Source of the DNA: Strigamia acuminata
Taxonomy: Eukaryota; Arthropoda; Chilopoda; Geophilomorpha; Linotaeniidae
Direction: 5' to 3'
Assembly (NCBI GenBank): GCA_949358305.1
Contig: OX442314.1
Span: forward strand, 27,575,118-27,639,117
Length of the DNA: 64,000 nt
How positions within the stretch are numbered: the first letter of the stretch is position 1; each line of letters opens with the position of its first letter. A program made the position numbers and the translations under genes. Shown here piece by piece: positions 12,201 to 21,399 of this stretch. The notes under the pieces were generated by a model, which did no database searches, was not told the origin of the DNA, and saw nothing but the letters and a program-made list of their open reading frames with translations.

Positions 12201-14888
12201 CCAACTTCCTATACGATCGCTTCATCAAAGTTGGCCTAGATGCAATTGCTCAGGAAATATTTGGAGGGAACCAGACTTTTAGGACACCCTGTATAAAGTG
12301 ATTCCTTACCTGCAAACTTGCTGACTGTAAAAATTTTCAAGGCATTTCTTGTGGCAATTGGTGAAATCCTTTTGATCAATGCATGGATTAGATGGAGTAT
12401 TCAAAAATTTGAACTAAATAATTACATACAATTACATACTTTAGAGACTGTCATTTCACATTTCAGCGAATATTCAAAAAAATAAATGTATTTAATTTTA
12501 ATAATGAAAATTTGAATACATTTATTGAAGAAATTTAGTACTCTTGCAGTAGAAATCTTAGTTTAGCCACAATAGCTGGCTTTGGTTCAGCTTATTTGTT
12601 TTCATTTTAAAAAGAAAACATTTAACTTGAGATGACTTATGCATGGTTCACACTTGAACCACTTATGTAGAAGTGTGACTTTTAGAAAGTCTAATTTCTA
12701 CAAGTGTGAATTTGACTGTTCACACTTATTCATTAGTTATGTAGAAATCAGTGATACAATAATGCAATAATGCTGGTACATTAATTTATTAGGGCTAACT
12801 TACACACTGAAAGGTAGGGGTTTGCATTTCAACTTGCAGCTAATGAACCATTAAAGATAGAAACCTCTGCTTTTTTTTAAAAGAAAGACAGGTGTTTCCA
12901 GACTTTTGACTCACCCTGTATATATATTTTGATAAAGGGGCCCCGAAAAAATCTCAAGCCCTGGGCCCCCAAAAAGCTATATCCGCCCCTGAATACTCCG
13001 TTTACATGCATGGAATATTTTGAATGAGATGAAATATTCCGTGTGCACACTGTCATGTAAACAGGGATGACAAGGATTATTCGAGTCGTGAATAATCACT
13101 CACAGAAGGTCGTTTAATTCGAGTAAACTCGAACTATTTTTATTGCGCATGCGCACATTGCTTCCTGTTTAGTGCCATTTCCTGTTAAAGTCTTAAGTAA
13201 AGTTAATACAATATACACATTCTCCATTTTATTGATGAGGAATAGGTAAATGTGATCTGGTTTCCTTTTTTCACAAAAATATATCACTTCAGGTTTTAGT
13301 TAAACCTGGAACTTCCTGTTGTGATCACAAATTATTTTCTGCAAGTAAACTCAACAATTTGATTTTTTCACCACTGAAATTATTCACCACTCAAAATATT
13401 CGGTGCATGTAAATGTAGTATAAGCGGGACATAAAATATATTTATAGTAGTATTATTTTTGATTATTGTTGTTAGAACTAGCTAATCCAGTTCACAGAAC
13501 TAGATTATTTTATCTAGTTTCAAAACTGACAAGCTAGCTTAGGATAAGCTAGTTGTGTTCGCACTACATTTATACAACTAGTTATAAAGAGTTAAGCTAG
13601 CTTAACTTTGTAGTGCGAACGGGGTATAAAGATGTTTCATAGCAGCTATAGTCTTAGGAGCCTGTTGCCCACGGACGGTTTAGTGATGGCTTTTGTTAGA
13701 TTTTATTGTTGTAAATTGTCATTAGTTCAACGTTTTGTTAGAGGTTATAACGTTTGCGACACGTTACGCGCGTGTCATTTTATTGTTGTAAAAACTGTTT
13801 TCTGAAGAGTAAAGACATGTTATTTTCTGTTCCGTTAACGTGTGGTCTTTCATTTGATTTGGACATTCGAAATACAACAGCTTTCAGGCAGTGTCATGTC
13901 CCTTTCTCCATCGTCCTAGGTTTTACATTGGAAACCACAACTGTAAAATAATGTGATACGGGTAAATACCTTTCGTAAACTAAATTTACTTCTTATTATT
14001 TGATTTGAGGACAAAGGAACTAATTCTGTAGATAAACCTGGAATAGGTGATGACATCTACAAATTTAATAAATTTTAATATTTGAAATTTGTTTTTTCCA
14101 TTATAATTACTATATATTTACGTAAAGGATGCCTGGGTCACAGAATATTGGTTGATTGAACCACATTTTAAATTTACCGAATATGTTTTGTCCCTTAACA
14201 TTTTCTAGGAAATATGAAATGACTCTGTAGTACCACTGAACCATTTAGATATATTTGTATTTATACAGATCATAGCTTACCAACTGTTATCACAACGGAG
14301 GTTCCACAAGTGGACAATTCGTTTTTTATTTGAATATTTGGTTTGTTCGTTGATTTCTGTAAAAACTCTGCTGTTTTATATTTCAGTTGCCAAAATAAAT
14401 TGAGCTTTCTTTACCGAAATAAATTCAGTTTTGTTTAAAACAGAAGAATCGATATCCCATAATGCAGACATGTTGACATTCCCATTTTCAATTAATCTCA
14501 TTATGTTGTTAGCACAATCGCCTGCATTTGCTGGTGTTGAGTTTAAAATATTTTTCCACGCATATCGTGTGTATGTGTTTTCAGACATGCATACCTTCAA
14601 AGCTGGGAATGACATCTCAGTTTCATCACTCGTGTACGCATCAGTAGTGATGGGGTTTGAAAAGAAATATTTGATTTTCTGCCCAGTTTGATAGCAACAG
14701 GTTGCAAGGCAGCTCATTAAAAGTAAGCTCCAAACAAACTTGATTTTAATGCCTTTTGTGGGATCAATTAACGTTTGTATTTCAGGAAATGAATCCTCAA
14801 ATAAGAAAAGGCGTGGCATTTGTTGTTGTATAATTTTACGGAGTTTAGACTTTACCGCAGCTGCATTCCTTTTCCTTGCAATCCTCAT
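5882..14888 (-). CDS. Tandem (concatenated) DEG/ENaC channel gene, 11 exons, 791 residues
   Basis: Exons on the minus strand: 14888-14415, 14356-14281, 14204-14122, 14056-13970, 12413-12310, 9670-8854, 8317-8257, 7949-7864, 7799-7695, 7272-7166, 6257-5882. All introns are GT-AG, the phases agree at every junction, and the total of 2376 bases is 791 codons plus stop. The product has two DEG/ENaC domains. Domain A: TM1 about 50-68, FPALKVC 94-100, Cys-rich ectodomain, TM2 about 369-393 with GMS at 377-379. Domain B: TM1 about 441-461, FPNITAC 483-489, TM2 about 753-776 with GLS at 769-771. The 47-residue linker should be cytoplasmic, as both ends of a normal subunit are. DEG/ENaC subunits normally have one such domain and form trimeric, Na+-permeable channels. 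The N-terminal His-Gly gating motif is not evident in either domain. The ligand is unknown. Exon ends are inferred by eye. Confidence 0.85.
7166..7272 (-). CDS. DEG/ENaC tandem gene, exon 10 (domain B Cys-rich exon)
   Basis: A 107-base exon, acceptor ATTTATAG, donor TGCCG|GTATGT, phase 0 to 2. It reads FYCINTPIRKCMPSNEFYVC..., with C-x3-C then C ten residues later, typical of the ectodomain Cys pattern. Same length and phases as the exon at 57505-57399. Confidence 0.85.
7695..7799 (-). CDS. DEG/ENaC tandem gene, exon 9 (domain B)
   Basis: A 105-base phase 0-0 exon, reading ...DLDLTSNILLPMEDGVVIGV... up to the donor ATCAAG|GTGCGA. The acceptor (ATTAAG) has a weak pyrimidine tract, so the exact start is less certain. 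Counterpart of exon 4. The preceding intron is 64 bases. Confidence 0.7.
7864..7949 (-). CDS. DEG/ENaC tandem gene, exon 8 (domain B)
   Basis: An 86-base exon, acceptor TTGCTTTCTAG, donor TACCAG|GTAAAA. In phase 1 to 0 it reads DEVPFNGLATKIV... A second open frame also crosses this exon. I chose the phase that joins both neighbours and equals the phase pair of exon 3. Confidence 0.65.
8257..8317 (-). CDS. DEG/ENaC tandem gene, exon 7 (domain B)
   Basis: A 61-base exon, acceptor CTTTTTTGTAG, donor TTACTG|GTATGT, phase 0 to 1. It reads GEYSEVEINTSSGVCTQYFT, similar to the family's 'G-x-C-x-x-F' ectodomain motif. It is the counterpart of exon 2. Confidence 0.8.
8361..8827. mobile_element. MITE with ~90-base terminal inverted repeats
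   Basis: The left arm (about 8361-8460, starting GGTAAAAAAAATTATTCG) and the right arm (about 8735-8827, ending GTTTTTACC) are inverted copies with moderate divergence, including the shared segments GCCAATTTAGGTGTT and AACACCTAAATTGGC. No coding capacity is visible. It sits in the intron between exons 6 and 7 of the DEG/ENaC gene, and its right end is 26 bases from exon 6. I could not fix a target duplication. Confidence 0.65.
8854..9670 (-). CDS. DEG/ENaC tandem gene, exon 6: end of domain A fused to start of domain B
   Basis: An 817-base exon, residues 275-547, acceptor AAATACAG (phase 2), donor TTTGCA|GTAAGT (phase 0). In one uninterrupted frame it holds the NCSCNRMC motif (312-319), TM2 of domain A with GMSILS (377-382), a 47-residue linker, TM1 of domain B (441-461) and FPNITAC (483-489). 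The linker contains no methionine, so domain B has no start codon of its own here. The first half matches the terminal exons at 6257-5882 and 57091-56677. The second half matches exon 1, including the phase-0 donor after the 'LW-D/E-I' segment. Confidence 0.9.
10002..11600 (+). CDS. MULE transposase with FLYWCH remnant, about 530 residues
   Basis: Mutator-like (MULE) transposase. Numbering from 10014: the end of a FLYWCH-type zinc finger (GEHNHS, His at 26 and 28); the first catalytic Asp in LQIDGTFK (153); the second in VVMSDFETA (215), followed by GCFFHFSQAVWKNIQ; the catalytic Glu in NNDVESFHS (336). The C-terminus has a Pro-Ser-Gly repeat and an Arg-Gly tail. The frame is open but has no ATG near its start: it opens after a TAA at 9999-10001, so the 5' part of the finger is missing or lies in an upstream exon. 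The element lies inside the DEG/ENaC intron between exons 5 and 6, on the opposite strand. I could not define TIRs or a target duplication with confidence. Confidence 0.85.
   Translation, partial: YAQYLYARHVRIILTPDVGVFTKISPRGEHNHSPSAPDIDRRKLVSACKRLASETTLPQRGIFDDQSALHPDGAELVSFGEIESSMSYRRKHSQPPIPQTPEEFDELLNQHPVQATTINSQIFYRITLRPDNGGILIVFVSDGLLQALGASNTLQIDGTFKVVPGIFHQLCTLHALAHDYVFPVVYALMSRRNTIAYTALFTYIKQLVPTLNPEVVMSDFETAIQNAVASSFPNARIAGCFFHFSQAVWKNIQQLGLRNEYENSIRCHKAMQMCMALALLPVDAMAAGLLSIRNFLNLNNIATPPFTRLLRYIETFWLGRVTAQRFSVFGMIRRTNNDVESFHSTLLKRIGLAHPNVWQFLQKLRQVELSTRQDFVRASSGLKVSRLRKKKFVLSNKHIIAAQDKLIERRITVAEYLEQVAHHVREPPLVTQDVVDNSPPGSPPGSPPGSPQGSPPFSPPVSPPVLPPVSPPVSPPVSPIGRTLRSVRGRMAAANSPPPANPAVTQRGRGRGRRRGRGRGRARGRGRASATL
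11320..11600 (+). repeat. In-frame tandem repeats at the MULE C-terminus
   Basis: Repeats of a 12-base unit (TCGCCGCCCGTT and variants) encode PPGS/PPVS steps at about 11320-11440. From about 11518 GGGCGA-type hexamers encode an RG-rich tail. Both are low-complexity and probably length-variable. Confidence 0.75.
11640..11980. repeat. T-rich simple repeats
   Basis: Repeats of TTTTTCGATTTTTGTCAA (11665-11760), then of TTTTTCGCGATT (about 11840-11970), directly after the transposase gene. No gene is visible. Confidence 0.7.
12310..12413 (-). CDS. DEG/ENaC tandem gene, exon 5 (domain A Cys-rich exon)
   Basis: A 104-base exon, acceptor AATTATTTAG, donor TTTGCAG|GTAAGG, phase 0 to 2. It reads FKFLNTPSNPC...FTNCHKKC...QQVC. 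It aligns with exon 10 (FYCINTPIRKC...YVCKKQC...LTC), differing by one codon. Confidence 0.85.
12640..13640. repeat. Short foldback repeats in the intron between exons 4 and 5
   Basis: The 1556-base intron contains small palindromic elements. One is around 12645-12730, where TTCACACTT and AAGTGTGAA alternate. Another is at 13555-13620, with arms TTCGCACTACA and TGTAGTGCGAA. Two stretches (near 12258-12300 and 12890-12925) share a mariner-like 'CAGACTTTTGNNTCACCCTGTATA' pattern. No exon is visible here. Confidence 0.5.
13970..14056 (-). CDS. DEG/ENaC tandem gene, exon 4 (domain A)
   Basis: An 87-base phase 0-0 exon, acceptor AAATTTGTAG, donor CGAAAG|GTATTT. It reads ...IPGLSTELVPLSSNQII..., resembling the family's hydrophobic 'GL.L.L' stretch. 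It corresponds to exon 9 of domain B. Confidence 0.7.
14122..14204 (-). CDS. DEG/ENaC tandem gene, exon 3 (domain A)
   Basis: An 83-base exon, acceptor ATTTCCTAG, donor CTTTAC|GTAAAT, phase 1 to 0. It reads ENVKGQNIFGKFKMWF... Its phase pair and near-identical length (83 against 86) match exon 8 of domain B. Confidence 0.7.
14281..14356 (-). CDS. DEG/ENaC tandem gene, exon 2 (domain A)
   Basis: A 76-base exon between the acceptor TTTTTACAG and the donor GTTG|GTAAGC, phase 0 to 1. It reads ...NELSTCGTSVVITV, the region around the first conserved ectodomain Cys. It matches exon 7 of domain B in position and phase. Confidence 0.75.
14415..14888 (-). CDS. DEG/ENaC tandem gene, exon 1 (domain A: N-terminus, TM1)
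   Basis: Residues 1-158: a basic cytoplasmic N-terminus, TM1 at about 50-68 (KFVWSLLLMSCLATCC) and the post-TM1 motif FPALKVC. The ATG at 14888 is the first in-frame Met after an in-frame TAA. An upstream non-coding exon joined at the nearby AAACAG acceptor is possible. The donor is TTTCG|GTAAAG, phase 0. The next intron is only 58 bases. Confidence 0.85.
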
Positions 14889-15613
14889 TGTGTGAACGCA
14901 AGAGACTTGATATTTCTGTTTGAAAAATGTTTAAACCTTCCTGTATGTTGTAGTTTACTGTACAGTACGTGTGTGTGGGTAATATATATTCTTACACGCT
15001 TGTGAATATGTATATATCAACGATTATCACAACCACAATTAATGTTATTCAACAGAACTAATTCAAATTTGATTATACAGTATATAATTTTAATAATTAT
15101 ACACCAGCATTTCATTTTACAAACAAATCAATTGTGCTTATACATAATTTATAAGAAAAATAAATTACAAAATTAATGTAATTCAACGACAATATAATTC
15201 TTACTAGAATCCAATGTGAATGCTTGGTCTTATAAAGTCTGCACCTGATACCAAATTCAAACACTGAATCCATATTTTTGCACTTGACTGAATAGTGTCA
15301 TTACCGGTACCTGTTCTTTTTTTATGAAATTTATGTATTTGTTGCATCTAAGTGTATGCAGCGCAAGAGTGTATGTATGTTCGTGTATGTATGTTCGAAA
15401 TAAAAATCAATTGTGGGAGAAATTATGAATTCAATTTTAAGTGTTAGGTAGCATTTGAAACTTAGTTATTTGTAGCGATAATTATGAGTTGTCTGTGTGA
15501 AGGGAATATCCAATAGCATATATTAAATTTTCTAGAAAAATTTTAAAAATGTAAATTTCTTAAAAAATAATTAAAAATGCAACTCATACAACCATATAAT
15601 TTAAATTATCATA
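14889..15613. other. Upstream of the DEG/ENaC gene, nothing recognised
   Basis: AT-rich, presumably holding the promoter and 5' UTR of the minus-strand gene. No clear TATA box or coding sequence could be assigned. Confidence 0.4.
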
Positions 15614-16186
15614 TACAGTCGAAACTCTTTATAACGAATCGCGATATAACGAATTATCGCTATAACGAATTATTGAAAATGACTTGGTTGGCCAGCCATA
15701 GAACACCATGTTAAATATATTCGTTATAACGAATTTCGATATAACGAATTATTCGTTATAACAAACAAGTTTTCAGGTACACTGTAATACCAACAAGCCC
15801 TCGTTATAACGAATTTTCAAAACTGATCACATGACTCACAACATCTTATGCCCATGTTAGGAACACATTTAGAAAAAATAAAAAATTTTCTGTTTTAAAA
15901 TGGCTGCCAAATGAAAAGAAATTTTGATTTAGAACAAGTTGAACATTTTTAATGCCATTAACAATGGCAAGAAGCTATCAATTGTAGCAGTTGAGTTTAA
16001 TTTGTCCCGTTTTACAATTTCAACAGTTTTTAAGAATCGGGATAAAATTAACATGATTTTAAGAATAAATAATGTTGTTTATGATAAAATTTTATTTTTT
16101 TCAGCTAATTCGTTTTAACGAATTCTCGTTATAACGAATCGATTTGTCCGGTCCCATGCGATTCGTTATAAAGAGTTTCGACTGTA
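15614..16186. mobile_element. pogo/Tigger-type deletion derivative with TA target
   Basis: Perfect terminal inverted repeats: it begins CAGTCGAAACTCTTTATAAC and ends with the reverse complement, flanked by TA on both sides. It is rich in internal CGTTATAACGAATT palindromes. A 90-base stretch encodes a helix-turn-helix remnant, so it is a shortened copy of an autonomous element. Confidence 0.85.
15958..16050 (+). pseudogene. CENP-B/Tigger-type HTH remnant
   Basis: The plus frame reads INNGKKLSIVAVEFNLSRFT followed by ISTVFKNRDKI, the pattern of the N-terminal psq/CENP-B helix-turn-helix of pogo-family transposases. The rest of the transposase is absent. Confidence 0.7.
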
Positions 16187-16216
16187 CTTTGTCATGGGTG
16201 TGTTCTTCTACTACCG

Positions 16217-16257
16217 TACTGCCTCGAATAAACGCCGGGGCGTTTATTAATTTTCCC
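16217..16257. repeat. Isolated copy of the AATAAACGCC palindrome repeat
   Basis: Same palindrome (arms AATAAACGCC and GGCGTTTATT) as in the first 4 kb, here preceded by TACCGTACTGCCTCG. Confidence 0.7.
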
Positions 16258-16646
16258 CACCCGACCCCATGCCCAGCATAGTATTCAAGTAGCCTTGATG
16301 CCCAGCTCCCACTGGGATCAGCAACTTAATTGCTTAGTCTCAGTGCCATTCCTAACCTTGGCTTGTTACGATATTTAATCCATTTAGTGTTATTTCTATG
16401 GCAATTTAACTTAGAATATTTTTCTTCATTTCTCTAAATAACTTAAAATATTTTCTCCATTTGTCTAAATAACTTAGATATTATTTACTTTATATGTTAT
16501 TTACTTTATGATTTTGGATAACTTAATGTTATTTAATTTAGAGTTTTATTTTGTCTGTAATTTGAAACCAAAGGTTAACTGGGTCAAAAAAGACCCATCT
16601 TAGGAGTCTAAAGGACATAGACCCAATGCTGTGTGTTGATGAAATA

Positions 16647-17235
16647 TATATAAAATTGATCTAAATTTATATAAAATTGATCTAAATTTATATAAAATTG
16701 ATCTAAATTTATATAAAATTGATCTAAATTTATATAAAATTGATCTAAATTTATATAAAATTGATCTAAATTTATATAAAATTGATCTAAATTTATATAA
16801 AATTGATCTAAATTTATATAAAATTGATCTAAATTTATATAAAATTGATCTAAATTTATATAAAATTGATCTAAATTTATATAAAATTGATCTAAATTTA
16901 TATAAAATTGATCTAAATTTATATAAAATTGATCTAAATTTATATAAAATTGATCTAAATTTATATAAAATTGATCTAAATTTATATAAAATTGATCTAA
17001 ATTTATATAAAATTGATCTAAATTTATATAAAATTGATCTATATAAAATTGATCTAAATTTATATAAAATTGATCTATATAAAATTGATCTAAATTTATA
17101 TAAAATTGATCTAAATTTATATAAAATTGATCTAAATTTATATAAAATTGATCTAAATTTATATAAAATTGATCTAAATTGTTATAAAATTAATCTAAAT
17201 GTTTATAAAATTAATTTAAATGTTTATAAAATTAA
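16647..17235. repeat. 21-base satellite (about 28 units)
   Basis: Near-perfect head-to-tail copies of ATATAAAATTGATCTAAA(TTT). Two shortened units appear near 17035-17090 and the last copies (17170-17235) degenerate. It has no spacers, so it is not a CRISPR array. Confidence 0.95.
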
Positions 17236-19199
17236 TGTAAATGTTTAAATGCGGCAGCCATCTTTGTTGTGGTCAAAACATGTGTTTGCCAAATTTCATT
17301 GTAATCCAGTAGAGCCCGGATGTTAGGCATGCGCAGAATCTGGGCCATTTTATGCCCATCTTAAGGAGAGAGGGAAAACTAATCCATTCGGGTTGGAAGG
17401 GTTAACCTACAGCCATTAATTTCTAGATTTCCGCTTGCCCCCAAAACCGTCAGTGATGTAAAGTAATGTGTTTATTGCAGTTGCTAGGCACCAAATGCCT
17501 ACAATTGTTACTCTGCAAGGTTAATAGTTTCACGTAGTATTGTTGCATATTAGCAGCACTTAAGCCTAGCTTTAATTTAGATGTTTTTGATATATAACAG
17601 CGCTAAAGACACATTAAAGGTTCAGTATTAATCAAATTTCCCGTACATGTTGACAAAATCATTACAGGTGCTCAGTTAATGCATGTTTGCAGCTAAACCT
17701 GTCAACACCTGCTAGTAAATCTTCTCGAATCAAACTACAGTATTCAATTTTTAAATCCAAATTTATAATTTTCAGAAGTAAATTTTAACAGCCGAAGGTG
17801 ACATTTCACATCTGCTCTTATCTCGACAGCAATTTCTACTTCGACATTTTTCTGGAAGCGGCAATCAATCCAAGGTCAGTTCTTAGGGCACGTGCCAAAA
17901 ATTGCTTTACAAGTTCCTAATGCTTTTATTTCACCCCTGTGGTTGCAAAAGATATTTCATTGATAAGTTTCAAGAAAACAAAAATAAATAAAAATACCGA
18001 TAAATAAATTTTTTAAAAGAAAACTTAAAAAATTTATTTATGTTTGCTGAAACCGGAACTGTAATTTTGTACCAAAAACAAATTAAAATCAATAAAATTA
18101 TTTTATTGACAATGTGGAATTTTGAGCTATAGATGGCGCTACACTCTACTTGCGCAGTGCGCAGTCACGAAATGTGGACCAGATTTTTTTATTTCAATAT
18201 TCTTTTTAAATCATCATCTTTTTGTGTGTGTCTCAGGGTGTTTGTGTGTAGCCAGTGATGTGAAAAGACACAGGTGTCATTCGAGTGCAAGACGCCACAA
18301 CAGTCACGCCAATGTGGCTGAGTAAATGATGGGACGCCGACACCTGTGGATGGAATCAAATGAGCGCCACACCGCTACAGGTTGAAAGAAATCACGATCC
18401 TTGACGTGATACACAGGTGTTGGATTACTTCATGACCCATAATTATTTCGCATTCCATCCTCAGTTTGATTCATTGGACGATGAGGATGATGAGATTGAG
18501 CTCCCTGATATACGCTTAAAAAAATATACAGAGATTGGATATAGAAACAAATATATAATATAACAACAAACTGCGAAAACATGCATTCATTCATTTAAAA
18601 ACAGAAAGAAAAATGCACGTCTTTGACACGTGGTCAGTATTAAAATTTGTGCATTTGGATCACACATGAGGTGAACTTTGACACGGCGTCTGGAAAAAAA
18701 TAAACACAAAAGGGGAGTAAAAAGATACCACCCTTGTCAAGACGCAAGACACATTCTAAGATACGAGACGCATTTTCTTAAGACTGGTTTTGGTGCGTTC
18801 TTGAGTATAGAGGATTGGGTTGAATTCTCCATTCACTTACAACAGGATTTTCGGGGGCCAGGGTCTCAGCCAATGTGTTTTTGCACCTCCCACATCCTCC
18901 TCTTTTTTGCCCTCGAAATCCGGTCAGGGCATGTTGAGACCAGCTCGTGCGAACGATGGCCATCATCAACGTTTTTTAGGCTTAAACATGTGAGCTAATC
19001 AGTTTCAAATGGCAACTTAATAGTTGCAAATTGCTGTGTGCAGTAGAATGCCGATTACCCACATGGTTTTAAAGTGTATAGAATTTGAAGGAATTAAGTG
19101 TGTTATTTGTACAGTAAATAATGCATTTCATATCAAGATTTAAAAAATGCATTTGCAACCAATAGCATGCATTTTTGCAAAATCCAATGCATTTCAAAA
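17236..19199. other. Intergenic, no supported gene
   Basis: No coding sequence is supported. A CTCF-like core lies at 18131. Confidence 0.5.
18131..18139 (+). promoter_or_regulatory. CTCF-like core AGATGGCGC
   Basis: Context CTATAGATGGCGCTACA resembles the core of bilaterian CTCF sites. Sequence match only. Confidence 0.35.
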
Positions 19200-20437
19200 T
19201 ACCGTATTTCACCAAATAAGAGCCGCGGCTCTTATTCAAAGCGGGCACTCTGAGCAACGGCTCTTAATCGAGGGCGGCTCTTATTACCATAATTTGATTG
19301 GAATTTCAATTTTTTCATTGAAATTTCACTTTTTTTTAATAAAATTTCACTTTTTTCCCATTGAAATTTCACTTTTTTCATTAAAAATTCACATTTTTCC
19401 ATTGAAAAATCACATTTTTCCATTGAAAAATCACATTTTTCCATTGAAAAATCACATTTTTCCATTGAAAAATCACATTTTTCCATTGAAAAATCACATT
19501 TTATCATTGAAAAATCACATTTTTCCATTGAAAAATCACATTTTTCCATTGAAAAATCACATTTTTCCATTGAAAAATCACATTTTTCCATTGAAAAATC
19601 ACATTTTTCCATTGAAAAATCACATTTTTCCATTGAAAAATCACATTTTTCCATTGAAAAATCACATTTTTCCATTGAAAAATCACTTTTTTCCATTAAA
19701 ATTTCACTTTTTTTTCATTGAAATTACACTTTTTGTCATTGAAAATTCTCTTTTTTCCCATTGAAATTCACTTTTTTTCATTGAAATTTCACTTTTTTTC
19801 TTTATAAATTTCACTTTTTTTCCATTGAAATTTCACTTTTTTCATTAAAATTTCACTTTTTTCATTAAAATTTCACTTTTTTCATTAAAATTTCACTTTT
19901 TTCATTACAATTTTATTTTTTAGTAAAATTCTAATTTTTTCCATTGAAATTTCATTTTTTTCATTAAAATTTCACTTTTTTTCCTTTGAAATTTCACTTT
20001 TTTTCCATTGAAATTTCACTTTTTTTTCATTGAAATTACACTTTTTGTCATTGAAAATTCTCTTTTTTTCCATTGAAATTCACTTTTTTTCATTGAAATT
20101 TCACTTTTTTTCTTTATAAATTTCACTTTTTTTCCATTGAAATTTCACTTTTTTCATTAAAATTTCACTTTTTTCATTAAAATTTCACTTTTTTCATTAA
20201 AATTTCACTTTTTTCATTAAAATTTTACTTTTTTCATTCTACAATTTTATTTTTTAGTAAAATTCTAATTATTTTCCACTGAAATTTTCCTTTTTTTTAA
20301 AATTTTCTATCTAAATAACCATCATCATCGACGAATTTTTCATTAACCGTTTCCTGTTTGGTTACAAATTATTTCAAACTGCCTCTCTGAGGCGCGGCTA
20401 CTATTCGAGGGCGACTCTTAATTAATAAAATACGGTA
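19200..20437. mobile_element. TIR element (TACCGTATTT...AAATACGGTA) filled by a 21-base array
   Basis: The ends are inverted: TACCGTATTT with AAGAGCCGCGGCTCTTATT near the left, and GGCGCGGCTACTATTCGAG...AAATACGGTA at the right. The interior is a tandem array: 21-base units CATTGAAAAATCACATTT(TTC) at about 19392-19690, then shorter CATTAAAATTTCACTTTT units to about 20280. A smaller relative lies at 26072-26308. Non-autonomous; superfamily not assigned. Confidence 0.75.
19392..19690. repeat. 21-base tandem array inside the TIR element
   Basis: About 14 nearly identical units. Because 21 is divisible by 3, all three frames on both strands can stay open, giving spurious heptapeptide-repeat ORFs. 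Confidence 0.95.
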
Positions 20438-20754
20438 ATTTCAATGTATGTTTTAACCATATGGTACGTACTAAGCGAACGACTGGTTATCCGAGCAGCA
20501 GTGTTCGATACTTATCTATTTTTAACGACTTTTAATTGATTTTTTTTTAATTTTTATAAACCAATTTCCGATAATATGAACATCCATGTCTCCCAATTAG
20601 TTCAGATAATCGGCATTCTCATGTTCGTCCAACCTTCAATGATAATAAATAATAAATGATGCATTAAATAGTTTCAGCGCTTGTGATCGTCGCTTGTGTT
20701 TGTCATGTGGGCTGCAAGGTAGCATCTATCGTTCTTTCCTAATCGAGCTTCGGC

Positions 20755-20961
20755 CTACTCCACCCGAAATGACGTTACACGCAGGTGTTCGCATGCATTA
20801 CGCAGACCGTGGGAACGCGGAGAGTCAACTTGCCACGTGACCCCCCGAGAATGCGAATCATTCGCCAAAGCATGCGCAACTGGATTAAAGAAGAGGGTGC
20901 ATTGAAAAATCCCGCGCAGCTGCGCATTCAAGTATTGTTCATTTTCCCATCTTCCTAACAC
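20755..20961. promoter_or_regulatory. Candidate Notch-responsive enhancer 1
   Basis: A GC-rich island in AT-rich DNA with GCAGGTGT (20781-20788), a perfect CSL/Su(H) site CGTGGGAA (20808-20815) 20 bases later, and CACGTG near 20836. No gene is convincing here. Confidence 0.45.
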
Positions 20962-21399
20962 GGGCCAAAAGGCTAGAGGTGGCCAAACTCCACACAGCTA
21001 ACACTAAATACATTACTTCCTCAATACCGAACAACTAAACAAATAAATAAACAAATATATTTACAAACGTCAATGAAAAAATCAAAATATTTCGACTTTC
21101 AACCTTGAAAACTGTCAAAATAAAACAATCTTTAGTTCTTTACAACCAAACGGCCGTCGGTAGTAAAAATAAAGACGAAATAGCCATAAGGCCACACTTA
21201 GGAGATGTGTAAAGCCCACTTCGGCACGCGCCATAATTGACCTTGAGTTTCCCCTCCAGGACAGCCACTCGTGAGACCTATCAGTTGTAACATCTCCAGT
21301 TCAATTTCGTTTCATTGTTTGTACATTTCCCCCAACCTGCCACAATAAACGAGAATAACAGCGTCCTGGATTGATAATTTGATAACGTCGTTAGAATGT

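Noticed and set aside
12415-12560. Open minus frame just before exon 5 as an alternative exon 4
   Set aside because: It would leave an intron of only about 26 bases. The frame at 13970-14056 has normal borders and matching phases.
16647-17235. Possible CRISPR-like array
   Set aside because: Units are contiguous with no spacers, and the DNA is eukaryotic.
19147-19764. Long ORFs with a heptapeptide repeat on both strands
   Set aside because: A 21-base tandem array keeps several frames open at once. There is no domain and no gene context.
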